Origin: Kitasatospora sp. MMS16-BH015
GTDB lineage: Bacteria > Actinomycetota > Actinomycetes > Streptomycetales > Streptomycetaceae
Assembly: GCF_002943525.1 (NCBI RefSeq)
Contig: NZ_CP025394.1
Span: 5,208,001 to 5,272,000, forward strand
Length of the DNA: 64,000 nucleotides
Direction of reading: 5' to 3'
Program-made: the position numbers and the translations under genes
The notes under the pieces: generated by a model
Told to the model about the DNA's origin: nothing
The model's database searches: none
The model's input: the letters and a program-made list of their open reading frames with translations, nothing else
Shown here: piece by piece, positions 52,701-61,417 of the stretch
How the letters are laid out: each line of letters begins with the position of its first letter
How positions within the stretch are numbered: the first letter of the stretch is position 1

Positions 52701-55700
52701 TCAGCCGGTGTAGTAGCCGGTGATGTCGGCGACCAGGTTGACGTTGCCGGCCTTGTTGTAGAGGGACACCTTGCCGTCGGCACCGACCGGCACGATCACC
52801 AGGTTCGGGATGACCTGCCCGGTGGTGAAGTTCAGGTTGGAGACGGTCGGCAGCGAGGTGCCGCTCGGGTAGACCGCGACGAAGCCGGGGGCGGTCGGGG
52901 TGACGGCGGTGACGTTCAGCACGACCGCCTTGACGCCGGTGGCCGGCAGGCCGGCCTTGCCGGCGACCTGGAGGGCGATGGCCGAGTCCGGGCCCACCGG
53001 GGCGGCCTTGGCGGCGCCGAGGCCGGTCCGGGTGTCCAGCAGGCGGGCCGGGCCCACGCTGGTGAACTTCGAGACGCCGCTGGGGGTGTAGTAGCCGGTG
53101 ATGTCGGCGATCAGGTTGACGCTGCCGGCCTTGTTGTAGAGGTCGACCTTGCCGTTGGTGATCGGCACCACCACCAGGTTCGGGATGGTCTGCCCGGCGG
53201 TGAAGTTGAGGTTCGAGACGGTCGGCATCGTCCCGCCGTTCGGGTAGACCGTGACGAAGCTGGAGGCGGTCGGGCCGGTGGCCGTCACGTTCAGCACCAC
53301 GCCGGTGGCGTTGGCGGGCACGCCCGCCTTGCCGGCGATGTCCAGGGTCACCTTGCCGTCGGGGCCGACGGGGGCCTTCGCGGCGCCCAGGCCGGCGCGG
53401 GTGTCGAGCAGCCGGGTCGGCGTGGTGGTGGTGAACTTCGAGGCGCCGCGCGGCGAGTAGTACCCGGTCACGTCGGCGACCAGGTTGACCGAGCCGGCCT
53501 GGTTGTAGAAGTTGACCTTGCCGTTGACGACCGGCACGACCACCAGGTTCGGGATGGTCTGCCCGGCCACGAAGTTGAGGTTCGAGGCGAGCGGCCTGGG
53601 CTGCCCGTTGGGGTAGACCGTCACGTAGCTGCCGGCGGTCGGGCCGACGGCGGTCACGTTCAGGATCACCGAGGTGGCGTCGGCCGGGATGCCGGTGCCG
53701 CTGCCGGTGACCTTGAGCGAGACGGTGCCGCCGCCGTTCACCGCTCCCCTGGCGACGCCCTGCCCGATCCGGGTGTCCATGACGCGGGTCGGACCGTACG
53801 GGGTGTAGCCACCGGACGGGTAGACCACGTCCACGTCGGTGGACTTCAGGAAGGCGAGGCGGTGGTTGAACCGGATCGGGAAGTAGGTGTCGTTGCCGAC
53901 CACCAGCGTCCGGTCGTGCGGCGCGCTGCCGTCGATGGTCTGGGCGTAGTAGAAGTAGCCCGGCACCTGCGAGTCGCCGCCGGCCACGTAGCCCTGACCG
54001 GCGGCGATGGTCGCGGTCAGCGGGGCGGGCGCCTGCCCCGGGGCAAAGAGACCCGGGTACGCCGCGTACGCGGACTGCTCCGGATAGGTGCGGCCGTAGA
54101 CCGGGATGCTCGCGAGCCCGGCCTTCGGGGTCAGCACCGGTGCGTCGGTGCCCTGGTCGGCGACGCCGGTGGTGCCGCTCGGGTTGTAGAACCAGGCCTT
54201 GACGCCGCCGTACCAGATCGCCGTCCAGTCACCGGAGAGGTCGGCCACCACGAAGCTGGCGCCGGTGACGGCCTTGTCCGTCCAGTCGGCCGCCTTGGTC
54301 GAACCGCCGTTGATCAGCGGGGCGTTGGCGTCCGGCGAGGTGCGCAGGTAGACGAAGTTCTGCGGCCGGTCGGCGGTGCCGTCCACCGGCGGCTGGTTGC
54401 TCGCGTCGAAGGCGGGCGAGACGACCACCTTGCCGCCGATGGCCAGCAGGCCACCGGCGTCGGCCTTGACCGGCGCGCCGAGCAGGTCCATGTAGTGGTT
54501 CCAGTCCCAGAACGTGCCCGGGTCCCAGTGCATCCCGTTGACCAGGGACTGGATCGGGCCGGGCACGTCGTCGTGGCCGATGACGTGCTGCCGGTCCAGC
54601 GGGATCCCGTACTTGGCGGCCAGGTACTTCACCAGGGTCGCGGAGGACTGGTAGAGCTGCTCGGAGTACCAGGTCGGCTTGTCGGTCGGGAAGGCGTAGC
54701 CCTCGTGCTCGATGCCGATGCTGTGCATGTTGATCGACTTGTTGCCGGCGTGCCAGGCGATGTTCTTGTTGTCCACCAGCTGGGTCACGTGACCGTCGCC
54801 GGAGCGGACGATGTAGTGCGCGCTGGCCACCGAGGCCGGGTCCTGGAAGGTCCTGATCGCGCTGTCGAAGCCGCTCTCGGTGTCGTGGATGACGATGTAG
54901 TTGATCTTGTCGCCGTCGGCCGGACGGTTCGCCTGGTTGTAGTTCCCGTACGAGGTCTTGTCGTTGGGGTTGGTCAGCGCGTACGCGGCCGGGTTGAAGT
55001 CGCAGCCGAGTCCGGCCGGGCAGTCGGCCTGCTGTGCAGCCGCCTGCTGGGTGTCGGCGGCGAGCGAGCGCGGCGCGGCGGCCGGGGCCTGGGCGGTGGC
55101 CGGGGCCTGGGCGGTGGCCACCCTGGGGGTGCGGACGTTCGGGTCGGCGGCGAGCCGGACGGACTGGCCGTCGGAGGTGGTGCCGGCGGCGCCGGTGCGC
55201 AGGGTGGCGAACACCCGGTCGGCGAAGGCGTCGCCGCTCGCGGCGTCCGGGGACTGGCTGAACCTCGCCACGGCGCCGTACCAGGCACCCGGGTCGGTGG
55301 CCTGGTCGGCGGCCGGGGCCTGGCCGAGCTCCTTCCGGTACCGGACCAGCAGGGCGGCGGCGCCGCGGATGCTCTGCGCGGAGTCGGTCTTCAACTGGTC
55401 GGCCGGGCGGCCCAGCAGTTTGGCGGCGGCGTCCAGGGTGTGCAGCGCGGGGCCGTCCACCACGGCGGGGGCGGGCGCCTGCGCGGTACTGGCAGGGGCG
55501 TCCTCGCCCCGGCCGTCGACCTCGGGGCCCGGGCCGTTCGCGAGGGCCTTGGTGACGGCGGCCGCGTCGACCTGGGTCAGGCCCATCACGTTGTAGTTGC
55601 CGGTGGTGCTCGGCGCGCCCTGGTGCGACTCCCAGCGGGTCTGCTGGTACGAGAGCGCGATCAGCACGCTCGCCGGCACCTTGAACTCGGCCGCGGCGGC

Positions 55701-55961
55701 GGCGAACTGCTGCTGCAGCCCGTTGGTCGCCTGGTCCTGGGCCTGGTTCTGGTTCTGGTCCTGAGCCTGGGCCTGGGCCTGGTCCTGGGCCTGGGCCGAG
55801 GCGGCGGTGGCGGTGCCGGCCAGCGCCAGGCAGGAGGCGGAGGTGGCCAGGGCGGCGGCGATGGCCAGCGGAGCGGTCAGCCGGTGCTTGCGACGGCGGG
55901 TGCTCCCGGCCGTGGCACGCTGCGTGCCCTCACCGGAGCGGGCTCCCTGTATGGCAGTCAT
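52701..55961 (-). CDS. Secreted N-acetylmuramoyl-L-alanine amidase with C-terminal repeats
   Basis: This is a large exported cell-wall hydrolase of 1086 residues cleaving the glycan-peptide amide bond. ATG 55961 (MTAIQGARSGEG) starts a long signal peptide (RRRKHRLTAPLAIAAALATS, cleavage near ATAASA). Next come a Gln/Ala/Asp repeat (QAQAQDQNQNQ), a helical domain with transglycosylase-like ALSYQQTRWESHQG, and the Zn-amidase (Amidase_2/PGRP) domain with YIVIHDTESG, SIGIEHEGYA and HVIGHDDVPGP. An SH3-like segment (NFVYLRTSPDANAPL) follows. The C-terminus is three copies of a roughly 120-residue repeat (RLLDTRxGLGAAK, VVLNVTA, FVTVYPNG, SNLNF, IPNLVVVP, YNKAGSVNLIADITGYYT). The repeats probably bind wall or surface polymer. 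Confidence 0.9.
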   Translation of the reverse strand: MTAIQGARSGEGTQRATAGSTRRRKHRLTAPLAIAAALATSASCLALAGTATAASAQAQDQAQAQAQDQNQNQAQDQATNGLQQQFAAAAAEFKVPASVLIALSYQQTRWESHQGAPSTTGNYNVMGLTQVDAAAVTKALANGPGPEVDGRGEDAPASTAQAPAPAVVDGPALHTLDAAAKLLGRPADQLKTDSAQSIRGAAALLVRYRKELGQAPAADQATDPGAWYGAVARFSQSPDAASGDAFADRVFATLRTGAAGTTSDGQSVRLAADPNVRTPRVATAQAPATAQAPAAAPRSLAADTQQAAAQQADCPAGLGCDFNPAAYALTNPNDKTSYGNYNQANRPADGDKINYIVIHDTESGFDSAIRTFQDPASVASAHYIVRSGDGHVTQLVDNKNIAWHAGNKSINMHSIGIEHEGYAFPTDKPTWYSEQLYQSSATLVKYLAAKYGIPLDRQHVIGHDDVPGPIQSLVNGMHWDPGTFWDWNHYMDLLGAPVKADAGGLLAIGGKVVVSPAFDASNQPPVDGTADRPQNFVYLRTSPDANAPLINGGSTKAADWTDKAVTGASFVVADLSGDWTAIWYGGVKAWFYNPSGTTGVADQGTDAPVLTPKAGLASIPVYGRTYPEQSAYAAYPGLFAPGQAPAPLTATIAAGQGYVAGGDSQVPGYFYYAQTIDGSAPHDRTLVVGNDTYFPIRFNHRLAFLKSTDVDVVYPSGGYTPYGPTRVMDTRIGQGVARGAVNGGGTVSLKVTGSGTGIPADATSVILNVTAVGPTAGSYVTVYPNGQPRPLASNLNFVAGQTIPNLVVVPVVNGKVNFYNQAGSVNLVADVTGYYSPRGASKFTTTTPTRLLDTRAGLGAAKAPVGPDGKVTLDIAGKAGVPANATGVVLNVTATGPTASSFVTVYPNGGTMPTVSNLNFTAGQTIPNLVVVPITNGKVDLYNKAGSVNLIADITGYYTPSGVSKFTSVGPARLLDTRTGLGAAKAAPVGPDSAIALQVAGKAGLPATGVKAVVLNVTAVTPTAPGFVAVYPSGTSLPTVSNLNFTTGQVIPNLVIVPVGADGKVSLYNKAGNVNLVADITGYYTG

Positions 55962-56290
55962 ACGGAGTCTCTGGACCTTCCCCTGTGTACCGGCCGACGG
56001 CTGGAATCTGGTCAGCGCTCTCCCCGGGGGCACTCGGCTATGGGGTGGACCACCGGCCGGTGCGCCGTACACGGAGGAGACGAGAGGACGCTAACACCTC
56101 TACCTGGCCACCTCGGTGGCGCGGAACTGTCCGGGGCGTCACGGCTCTGTCACAGATCACCCGGAAGCGGAACCGCACCGGGTGCATGCTGCACCGGAGC
56201 CCCTGACCAATGGTCAGGGGCTCCGTTTCGAGTCCGGGGCGGTCGCCCGCTCGCCCGCTCGCCCGCTCGGTTGCTCTGCTGCTCTTCCGC
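55962..56290. promoter_or_regulatory. Region between murJ end and amidase start
   Basis: This is 329 bases containing the murJ terminator (56196-56224) and, nearer the amidase, promoter candidates on the minus strand around GTGTTAGCGTCC (56084-56095). Two TGTGAC/CGTGAC direct repeats occur near 56135-56160. The amidase start codon itself sits inside a small dyad (GTATG-N5-CATAC, 55950-55964). No gene is seen. Confidence 0.4.
56196..56224 (-). terminator. Terminator after murJ
   Basis: This is a 29-bp palindrome with arms GGAGCCCCTGACCA and TGGTCAGGGGCTCC around a single central A. It lies 66 bases beyond the murJ stop. Confidence 0.85.
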
Positions 56291-58459
56291 TCAGCGGCGG
56301 TGCTTGCCACCGTTGCCGTTGCCGTTGGTGGCGGCAGCCGGGGTGGGGTAGGGCAGGCGCAGCTTCCGGGCCAGCGGGGCCACGGCTGACCCGGCGCCCA
56401 GCGGGCGGGCCAGCAGGAAGAGCGAGGCGAGCACGGTGACCGAGCCCAGGCCCAGGCCGATCAGATTGCCGATCAGGCCGCCGCCGAGGGCGCTCGCGGT
56501 GGATTCGGCGAGCCAGTGGCCGGCCAGCGCACCCGGCACGCAGGCCAGCGTGAGCATCACGTGCAGCACCACGACGCGGACCCCGTCCAGCCCGCTCCTG
56601 CCCGCAACGCCCTTGCCGGCGGCGCTCCGCTGGGCCGCGCCGGTGCCGGCCGCGCCCTGGCGCAGGTTGAGCATCATGGTGGCCTCGCTGTCCGGGGCGG
56701 GGCGGCGCAGATTGAGCATCATCGTGGCGTCCGGGCCCTGCGGCTGCTGCTGCGGCTGCGGGGGCTGCTGGGGGTGGGCCGGCCGCGGCTGCTGCGGCAC
56801 GGCGGCCTGGAGCGGGGCGGGCGCCGGCGACTGCCGCAGGCGGCGGCCCAGTGCCCAGCCGGTCAGCACGATGCTGACCACGCAGGCGACGGTCTGCGCG
56901 CCGGCCATCCCGATGATGATCCAACGCGGCGAGAAGACCCAGTACGCGACCAGCGAGAGCCCGGCGTTGGTCCCGGTGGTGGCGACGGTCAGCCAGAACG
57001 GCGTCTTGGCGTCCCCCATCGCGTAGAACCCACGGGCCAGCGCGTACTGCGCGCAGAACGCGGGCAGGCCGATCGCGAAGGCGATCAGGGTCTGGGAGAT
57101 GACCTGCACGTCGGCGGCGGTCACCCGGGTCCCGTGCAGGTAAGCGACCCGGCAGATCGGGCCCGCCAGGGCGACCATCAGCACCGTGGCCGGGATGATC
57201 ATTCCAGCAGAGGTCCGGAGGACGCCCGCGAGGTCCCGGCCGATCGCTGGCAGGTTCCCTGCCGTGGCGGACCGGGACATCTGGGGCAGCAGCGCCGTCA
57301 CCAGTGAGATCGTGATGACGCCCTGGGGCACCACGAAGAGCTGGTAGGCCGAGTTGTAGGCCGCGTTGCCGACACCGGGCAGGTGCAGCGCCTCGCCCTG
57401 GGAGCCCGCGCCGGTGGTCAGCTGGGTGATGACGGCGAAGGACAGCTGGGTGACGAGCACCAGCAGCAGTGCCCAGCCCGCCGAGCGAAGCGGTCTGGCC
57501 AGCCCGGCACCCCGCCAGTCGAAGCGTGGCCGGTAGCGGAACTTGGCCGCGCGCAGCGAGGGCAGCAGACCGAGCGCCTGTATCACGATGCCCAGGGTGC
57601 TGCCCAGGCCGAGCAGCATCGTCTGGCCCGAGGTCATCTGCTCGGCCTTGATGTCGGCCGTGTGGTCGCTGATCGCGATGAAGAGGCCGAAGACGCCGAT
57701 CGCCACCACGTTGTTCAGCACCGGTGTCCACATCATCGCGCCGAACTTGTCGCGAGCGTTGAGGACCTGGCCGAGCAGGGTGAACAGGCCGTAGAAGAAG
57801 ATCTGCGGCAGGCAGTAGCGGGCGAAGGCGATGGTGAGGTCGCGCTGCGCGCCGCTGTAGTTGGAGTAGAGGTCGACGATCGCCGGCGCGAAGAGCCACG
57901 CGCCGAGCGTGAGGACCACCAGCAGCACGCCGCACAGGGTCAGCAGCCGGTCGGTGTAGGCGGCACCGCCGTCCTTGTGGGTCTGCGCGGCGTGCACCAG
58001 CTCGGGGACGAACACCGATGCGAGGGCGCCGCCGATGAGCATCATGTAAACGATGTTGGGCAGTGAGTTGCCGACGTTGAAGGCATCGCCGACACCGCGG
58101 CTGCCGAGCGCAGCGATGATCATCGCGCTCCGGACGAAGCCCAGCGCGCGCGAGGCCAGCGAACCCATCGCCATGATCAGACCGTTGCGGCCGGTCGAGG
58201 CGGCCTGCTGCTCCTTGGTCGGCGGTGCCGACTGGGCCTGCGGCTGGCCTTGGCCTTGGCCCGGAGGCTGGACCGGCTGGGGCTGGGCGGCGGGGTACGG
58301 CGGCTGGTGCGGAGCGCGCTGGCCGGGCATGCCGGGGGCGGGCGCGGCGGCGGAGGGCACCTGCGGGGGGACACCGGGGTAGTCGGGCACCTGCCGCAAG
58401 GGCATGGTGGGCGGGTCGCCGTACGAGCCGTGGGACTCGCCCGTCCTGTTCATGGTCAT
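56291..58459 (-). CDS. murJ: MurJ-type lipid II flippase
   Basis: This MviN/MurJ (MOP superfamily) membrane protein flips lipid II for peptidoglycan synthesis. It has 722 residues from ATG 58459. It begins with a Pro/Gln-rich cytoplasmic leader of about 85 residues, then 14 helices with the family motifs SLASRALGFVRSAMIIAALG, GDAFNVGNSLPNIVYMMLIG, GALASVFVPE and GVITISLVTALLPQMS. Between helices 12 and 13 lies a cytoplasmic proline/glutamine loop with two copies of ATMMLNLR (threonines T579 and T594). In mycobacteria the MurJ cytoplasmic part is controlled by PknB phosphorylation and FhaA, so this loop may have a similar role. It is a separate locus, so it could be the main or a second MurJ. 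Confidence 0.92.
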   Translation of the reverse strand: MTMNRTGESHGSYGDPPTMPLRQVPDYPGVPPQVPSAAAPAPGMPGQRAPHQPPYPAAQPQPVQPPGQGQGQPQAQSAPPTKEQQAASTGRNGLIMAMGSLASRALGFVRSAMIIAALGSRGVGDAFNVGNSLPNIVYMMLIGGALASVFVPELVHAAQTHKDGGAAYTDRLLTLCGVLLVVLTLGAWLFAPAIVDLYSNYSGAQRDLTIAFARYCLPQIFFYGLFTLLGQVLNARDKFGAMMWTPVLNNVVAIGVFGLFIAISDHTADIKAEQMTSGQTMLLGLGSTLGIVIQALGLLPSLRAAKFRYRPRFDWRGAGLARPLRSAGWALLLVLVTQLSFAVITQLTTGAGSQGEALHLPGVGNAAYNSAYQLFVVPQGVITISLVTALLPQMSRSATAGNLPAIGRDLAGVLRTSAGMIIPATVLMVALAGPICRVAYLHGTRVTAADVQVISQTLIAFAIGLPAFCAQYALARGFYAMGDAKTPFWLTVATTGTNAGLSLVAYWVFSPRWIIIGMAGAQTVACVVSIVLTGWALGRRLRQSPAPAPLQAAVPQQPRPAHPQQPPQPQQQPQGPDATMMLNLRRPAPDSEATMMLNLRQGAAGTGAAQRSAAGKGVAGRSGLDGVRVVVLHVMLTLACVPGALAGHWLAESTASALGGGLIGNLIGLGLGSVTVLASLFLLARPLGAGSAVAPLARKLRLPYPTPAAATNGNGNGGKHRR

Positions 58460-58816
58460 CGGACCCCCGTCACTCGGTGCCTGGGCGGTGGAGCTGCGGG
58501 CCCTCCACACCGGGGTGAGCGCAGGTGCACCCAGCCGGAGCAGTCTGCCTCACCTCGGCACTCGTTGGGGAGCCGTGTGTCGTGTGCCCGAGATCTCGGC
58601 GACTTGCGCAGGAGCACGACAGCAGGGTCCCGATCGGGTCATGAGTGGGGCTAATGCCCCGATTTGGAGGGCTTTTGTCTGTTCCCTGTACGGAGCTTTG
58701 CGTCCGCCACGTCGCCGATCAGGGGGATTCGGCGGTTCCGGTCGGTCAATGTGACCTTTCTCACCGACCGTCAGAATCGGGCGGGATGCGGGCTGCCCGT
58801 CCCTTCGGTCGCGCTG
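58460..58816. promoter_or_regulatory. Region between PAP2 end and murJ start
   Basis: This is 357 bases without a gene. It contains dyads: GGGGC-N4-GCCCC at 58647-58660, the palindrome GGTCA-N3-TGACC at 58744-58756, and an outer CGGTCGGT-N16-ACCGACCG at 58739-58770. The last may terminate the PAP2 transcript on the minus strand or serve as an operator. The murJ promoter should lie to the right part read leftward, but no consensus was found. Confidence 0.4.
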
Positions 58817-59722
58817 CTACTCATCCTGGCGCGGGGCGGTGGGGCTGGCAGGGCCAGCAGGGCCAGCAGGGCCAGCAGGGCTGGCAGGGTCGGTGGGGTC
58901 ATTGGGGTCGGCAGCGTCGAAGTGGTCCGCGTGGTCGGTGGTCTGGCCGTCCTCGGCGAGGACGCGCTGCACCCGGGGTCTGGTTCGCCAGTTGACCCGG
59001 CGGGCGTCGCGGGCGAGGGCGCCGGGGCGCCAGAGTTCGACGGCCACCGTGACGGCGCCGAGCAGCAGGCCGGCCGTCAACCAGCCGGCCAGGACATCGC
59101 TCGGCCAGTGCACGCCGAGGGCGATCCGGGTCCAGCCGACCGCGAAGGTGGCCAGCCCGGCCGCGATGGAGGCCGCCACTCGGCCGGCCCGGTTGGCCTG
59201 CGGCCAGACCAGCACCAGCAGGGCGGCGCAGGTGACCGCGGCGGCGAGGGCGTGCCCGGAGGGGAAGGAGAAGCCGGGGGCGTGCGCGACGGGGTCCGGG
59301 AAGGACGGGCGGGCCCGGCCGACCAGGCTCTTGCCCACCGCGTCGGCCAGCCAGCCGATCAGCAGTTGGGCGACGGCCCAGCCGGCCAGCACCCGGGCGC
59401 CGATCACCCAGAGCCAGCCGGCCACCAGGCCGAGCAGTACCCGCATGGTGAGCGGCCCGCCGATGTCGGTCAGCGTCTGCATCGAGGCGGTCCAGGCGGT
59501 GTGGTCGCGCGCGAAGCCGTGCAGACCGTCCACCCAACTCCGGTCGAGCCGGGCCAGCGGGCCCCAGTGGGTCTCCACCAGGGCGAGCAAGGTGCCGAGC
59601 AGCGCGGCGCAGCCGAGCGCCAGGCCGGCGTGGCGGAGTGTGCTGCGGCGGACGGCGAGGGCCGGCCCGGCGCCGAGCGTGGTGCCGGCGTCGGCGCGGG
59701 TGCCGTCGGTGGACAGGTGCAT
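58817..59722 (-). CDS. PAP2-superfamily membrane phosphatase
   Basis: This is a 301-residue integral membrane phosphatase, probably acting on undecaprenyl diphosphate or other lipid phosphates. The three PAP2 motifs are present: KSLVGRARPSFP, FSFPSGHALAA and RIALGVHWPSDVLAGW, with about six helices. ATG 59722 (MHLSTDGTRAD) has GGGAAGG upstream; the frame continues into the promoter region. The C-terminus is a low-complexity tail (DPNDPTDPASPAGPAGP) encoded by 9-bp tandem repeats. An undecaprenyl-phosphate recycling role would fit the nearby MurJ. Confidence 0.88.
   Translation of the reverse strand: MHLSTDGTRADAGTTLGAGPALAVRRSTLRHAGLALGCAALLGTLLALVETHWGPLARLDRSWVDGLHGFARDHTAWTASMQTLTDIGGPLTMRVLLGLVAGWLWVIGARVLAGWAVAQLLIGWLADAVGKSLVGRARPSFPDPVAHAPGFSFPSGHALAAAVTCAALLVLVWPQANRAGRVAASIAAGLATFAVGWTRIALGVHWPSDVLAGWLTAGLLLGAVTVAVELWRPGALARDARRVNWRTRPRVQRVLAEDGQTTDHADHFDAADPNDPTDPASPAGPAGPAGPASPTAPRQDE
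58843..58914. repeat. 9-bp tandem repeat in the PAP2 gene end
   Basis: Eight consecutive 9-base units, variants of GGCCAGCAG (three exact, two GGCTGGCAG, three diverged), code for the Pro/Ala/Gly C-terminal tail. Copy number is likely to vary between strains. Confidence 0.8.
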
Positions 59723-60118
59723 GGCTGACACCTTCCCAGGGGGAGTGCGTGAACCTGTGCCGGAGGCATAGCGATTTGGCATCTTTTGTGCGGAGGGCAT
59801 GCGGACGGGTGGTGTGTGTCCGCTGTCCGTTGTGCGCGCACGGAGTGACACTCCAGGTCGCGGCGTGGTCACTCACGGTCGATAAGCCCGGGATAAATGT
59901 CGCAGGATACTGCATCGAGAGAGAAAACTGGACGAGTTGGGAATGTTGTCTTTTTTCTGTGCGTTGGATCGTTACGTGTGAGCCTCCGAGAGGGGCCCGC
60001 ACGTCTCTTGCCCCGGCTGGCCCCGGCCGGGCGGCAGCCCGGTTTGAAGAGGGCGACAACCAGTCGGACGGGCAGGGGCTGAATCCAGCCGACCGGCACC
60101 AGCTGTAAGGGAGCAAGC
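59723..60118. promoter_or_regulatory. Divergent promoter region, PAP2 / sigma factor
   Basis: This is 396 bases, locally AT-rich (59880-59980), with no gene. It holds the SigR-type promoter (59939-59965) and the AAGGGAG ribosome site of the sigma factor gene. A polypyrimidine TTTTTTCT lies in the promoter spacer. Confidence 0.5.
59939..59965 (+). promoter_or_regulatory. SigR-type promoter for the sigma factor gene
   Basis: GGGAAT (59939-59944), exactly 18 bases, then GTT (59963-59965): this equals the SigR consensus GGGAAT-N18-GTT. It lies 154 bases before the start of the sigma gene. hrdD of Streptomyces coelicolor is a known SigR target, which supports both calls. Confidence 0.75.
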
Positions 60119-61090
60119 ATGGCCACTCGTGCCGTCGTTCGCGACAGGGCCGACCGGACTCGCTCGGCCCGCCCGACCAACTACGAGGCCGACCGCGACC
60201 TCGTCGGCATGTACCTCGACGAGATCGCCAGGACACCGCTGCTCGACGCCGCGGAGGAGGTCGAACTCTCGCTGCGCATCGAGGCCGGCGTCTACGCCCA
60301 GCACCTGCTGGACGAGGACACGCTGCCCGAGGGTGTCCAGCGTGAGGAGCTGGAGGCCATAGCCGAGGACGCCGAGCGGGCCAAGGACGTGTTCATCCGT
60401 TCCAACCTCCGGCTGGTGGTCGCGGTGGCCCGGCGGTACCCGCGGAGCGGTCTGCCCCTGCTCGACCTCATCCAGGAGGGCAACGCCGGCCTGGTTCGCG
60501 CGGTCGAGAAGTTCGACTACGCGAAGGGCTTCAAGTTCTCCACGTACGCGACGTGGTGGATCCGGCAGGCGATCACCCGGTCGATCGCCGACCAGTCCCG
60601 CACGATCCGGCTGCCCGTCCACCTCGTCGAGGAGCTGGGACGGATCCGCCGGGTGCAGCGCGAGAAGGCCAAGGAGCTGGGCCGCGAGCCCGACCCGGCC
60701 GAGGTGGCGGCCGAGCTCGACTCCACCGAGCAGCGCGTCAAGGACGTGCTCGACTGGGCCCGTGACCCGGTCAGCCTCAACATGTCGGTCGACGACGAGG
60801 GCGAGACCCAGTTCGGTGACCTGGTGGAGGACACCGGGGCGACCTCGCCGGAGGACGCCGTCCTCGTCATGCTCCGCCGCGAGGAGCTCGACGACCTGAT
60901 CGGCCGCCTCGACGACCGGACGGCCTCGATCATCCGCTCCCGCTACGGGATGGAGGACGGCCGCGAGCGGACCCTCACCGAGGTCGGCAAGCAGCACGGT
61001 CTCACCCGTGAGCGGATCCGGCAGATCGAGAAGCACGCCTTGGCCGAGCTGAAGAAGATCGCTGACCACTCGGGCTTCGAGGCGGCCTGA
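60119..61090 (+). CDS. hrdD: RNA polymerase group 2 sigma factor (HrdD-like)
   Basis: This is a principal-like, non-essential sigma factor of 323 residues. Region 1.2 is DRDLVGMYLDEIARTPLL; region 2 holds VFIRSNLRLVVAVARRYP and KFSTYATWWIRQAITRSI; region 3 includes RLPVHLVEELGRIRRVQRE; region 4 is LTEVGKQHGLTRERIRQIEK. There is no long region 1.1, which separates it from HrdB. The N-terminus MATRAVVRDRAD and whole-length pattern closely resemble HrdD. ATG 60119 has AAGGGAG upstream. Control by thiol/oxidative stress through SigR is likely. Confidence 0.88.
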   Translation: MATRAVVRDRADRTRSARPTNYEADRDLVGMYLDEIARTPLLDAAEEVELSLRIEAGVYAQHLLDEDTLPEGVQREELEAIAEDAERAKDVFIRSNLRLVVAVARRYPRSGLPLLDLIQEGNAGLVRAVEKFDYAKGFKFSTYATWWIRQAITRSIADQSRTIRLPVHLVEELGRIRRVQREKAKELGREPDPAEVAAELDSTEQRVKDVLDWARDPVSLNMSVDDEGETQFGDLVEDTGATSPEDAVLVMLRREELDDLIGRLDDRTASIIRSRYGMEDGRERTLTEVGKQHGLTRERIRQIEKHALAELKKIADHSGFEAA

Positions 61091-61417
61091 GGCTGGTCGG
61101 GGCGGTCTGACGTGCTGCGGTGATCGGTGACTGTCCTGGCTGGTGATCGGCTGTTGATTGCTGGTGGTCGGTGTTCAGTAGATCGGTGTCCAGCAGAGGT
61201 GAGAGCAGCGGGCCCTGGTGGCGACCCTTCGGGGCGCGGCCGGGGCCCGTTGCCGTTGGTGGGGCGGGCTGTGGTGCGGCCTAGGCTGGGTGGACGGCGA
61301 GAGTTGCTGGTGGGCCGGTGGAGGTAGGCGGGCCGGTGGGCTGGTGCAGGTAGGCGGGCCGGTGCCGGTTCGGTGGGTAGTCGTGGGATTGGTTGGAGTC
61401 GAGAGGTCGTGGGACGT
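61091..61417. other. Gene-free G/T-rich stretch after hrdD
   Basis: This is 327 bases with a candidate hrdD terminator at 61209-61249 (arms CGGGCCC/GGGCCCG with inner pairings). A direct repeat AGGTAGGCGGGCCGGTG occurs at 61322-61338 and 61348-61364. No convincing ORF or promoter was found. Confidence 0.5.

Noticed and set aside
55962..56195. A cyclic-di-AMP (ydaO-type) riboswitch upstream of the wall amidase
   Set aside because: Some streptomycete wall hydrolase genes have one, but I could not find its conserved sequence blocks in the leader.
52296..56351. A 1351-codon plus-strand frame opposite the amidase
   Set aside because: It is Gly/Val/Arg/Asp-rich antisense of a repeated gene; the amidase strand has a signal peptide and catalytic motifs.
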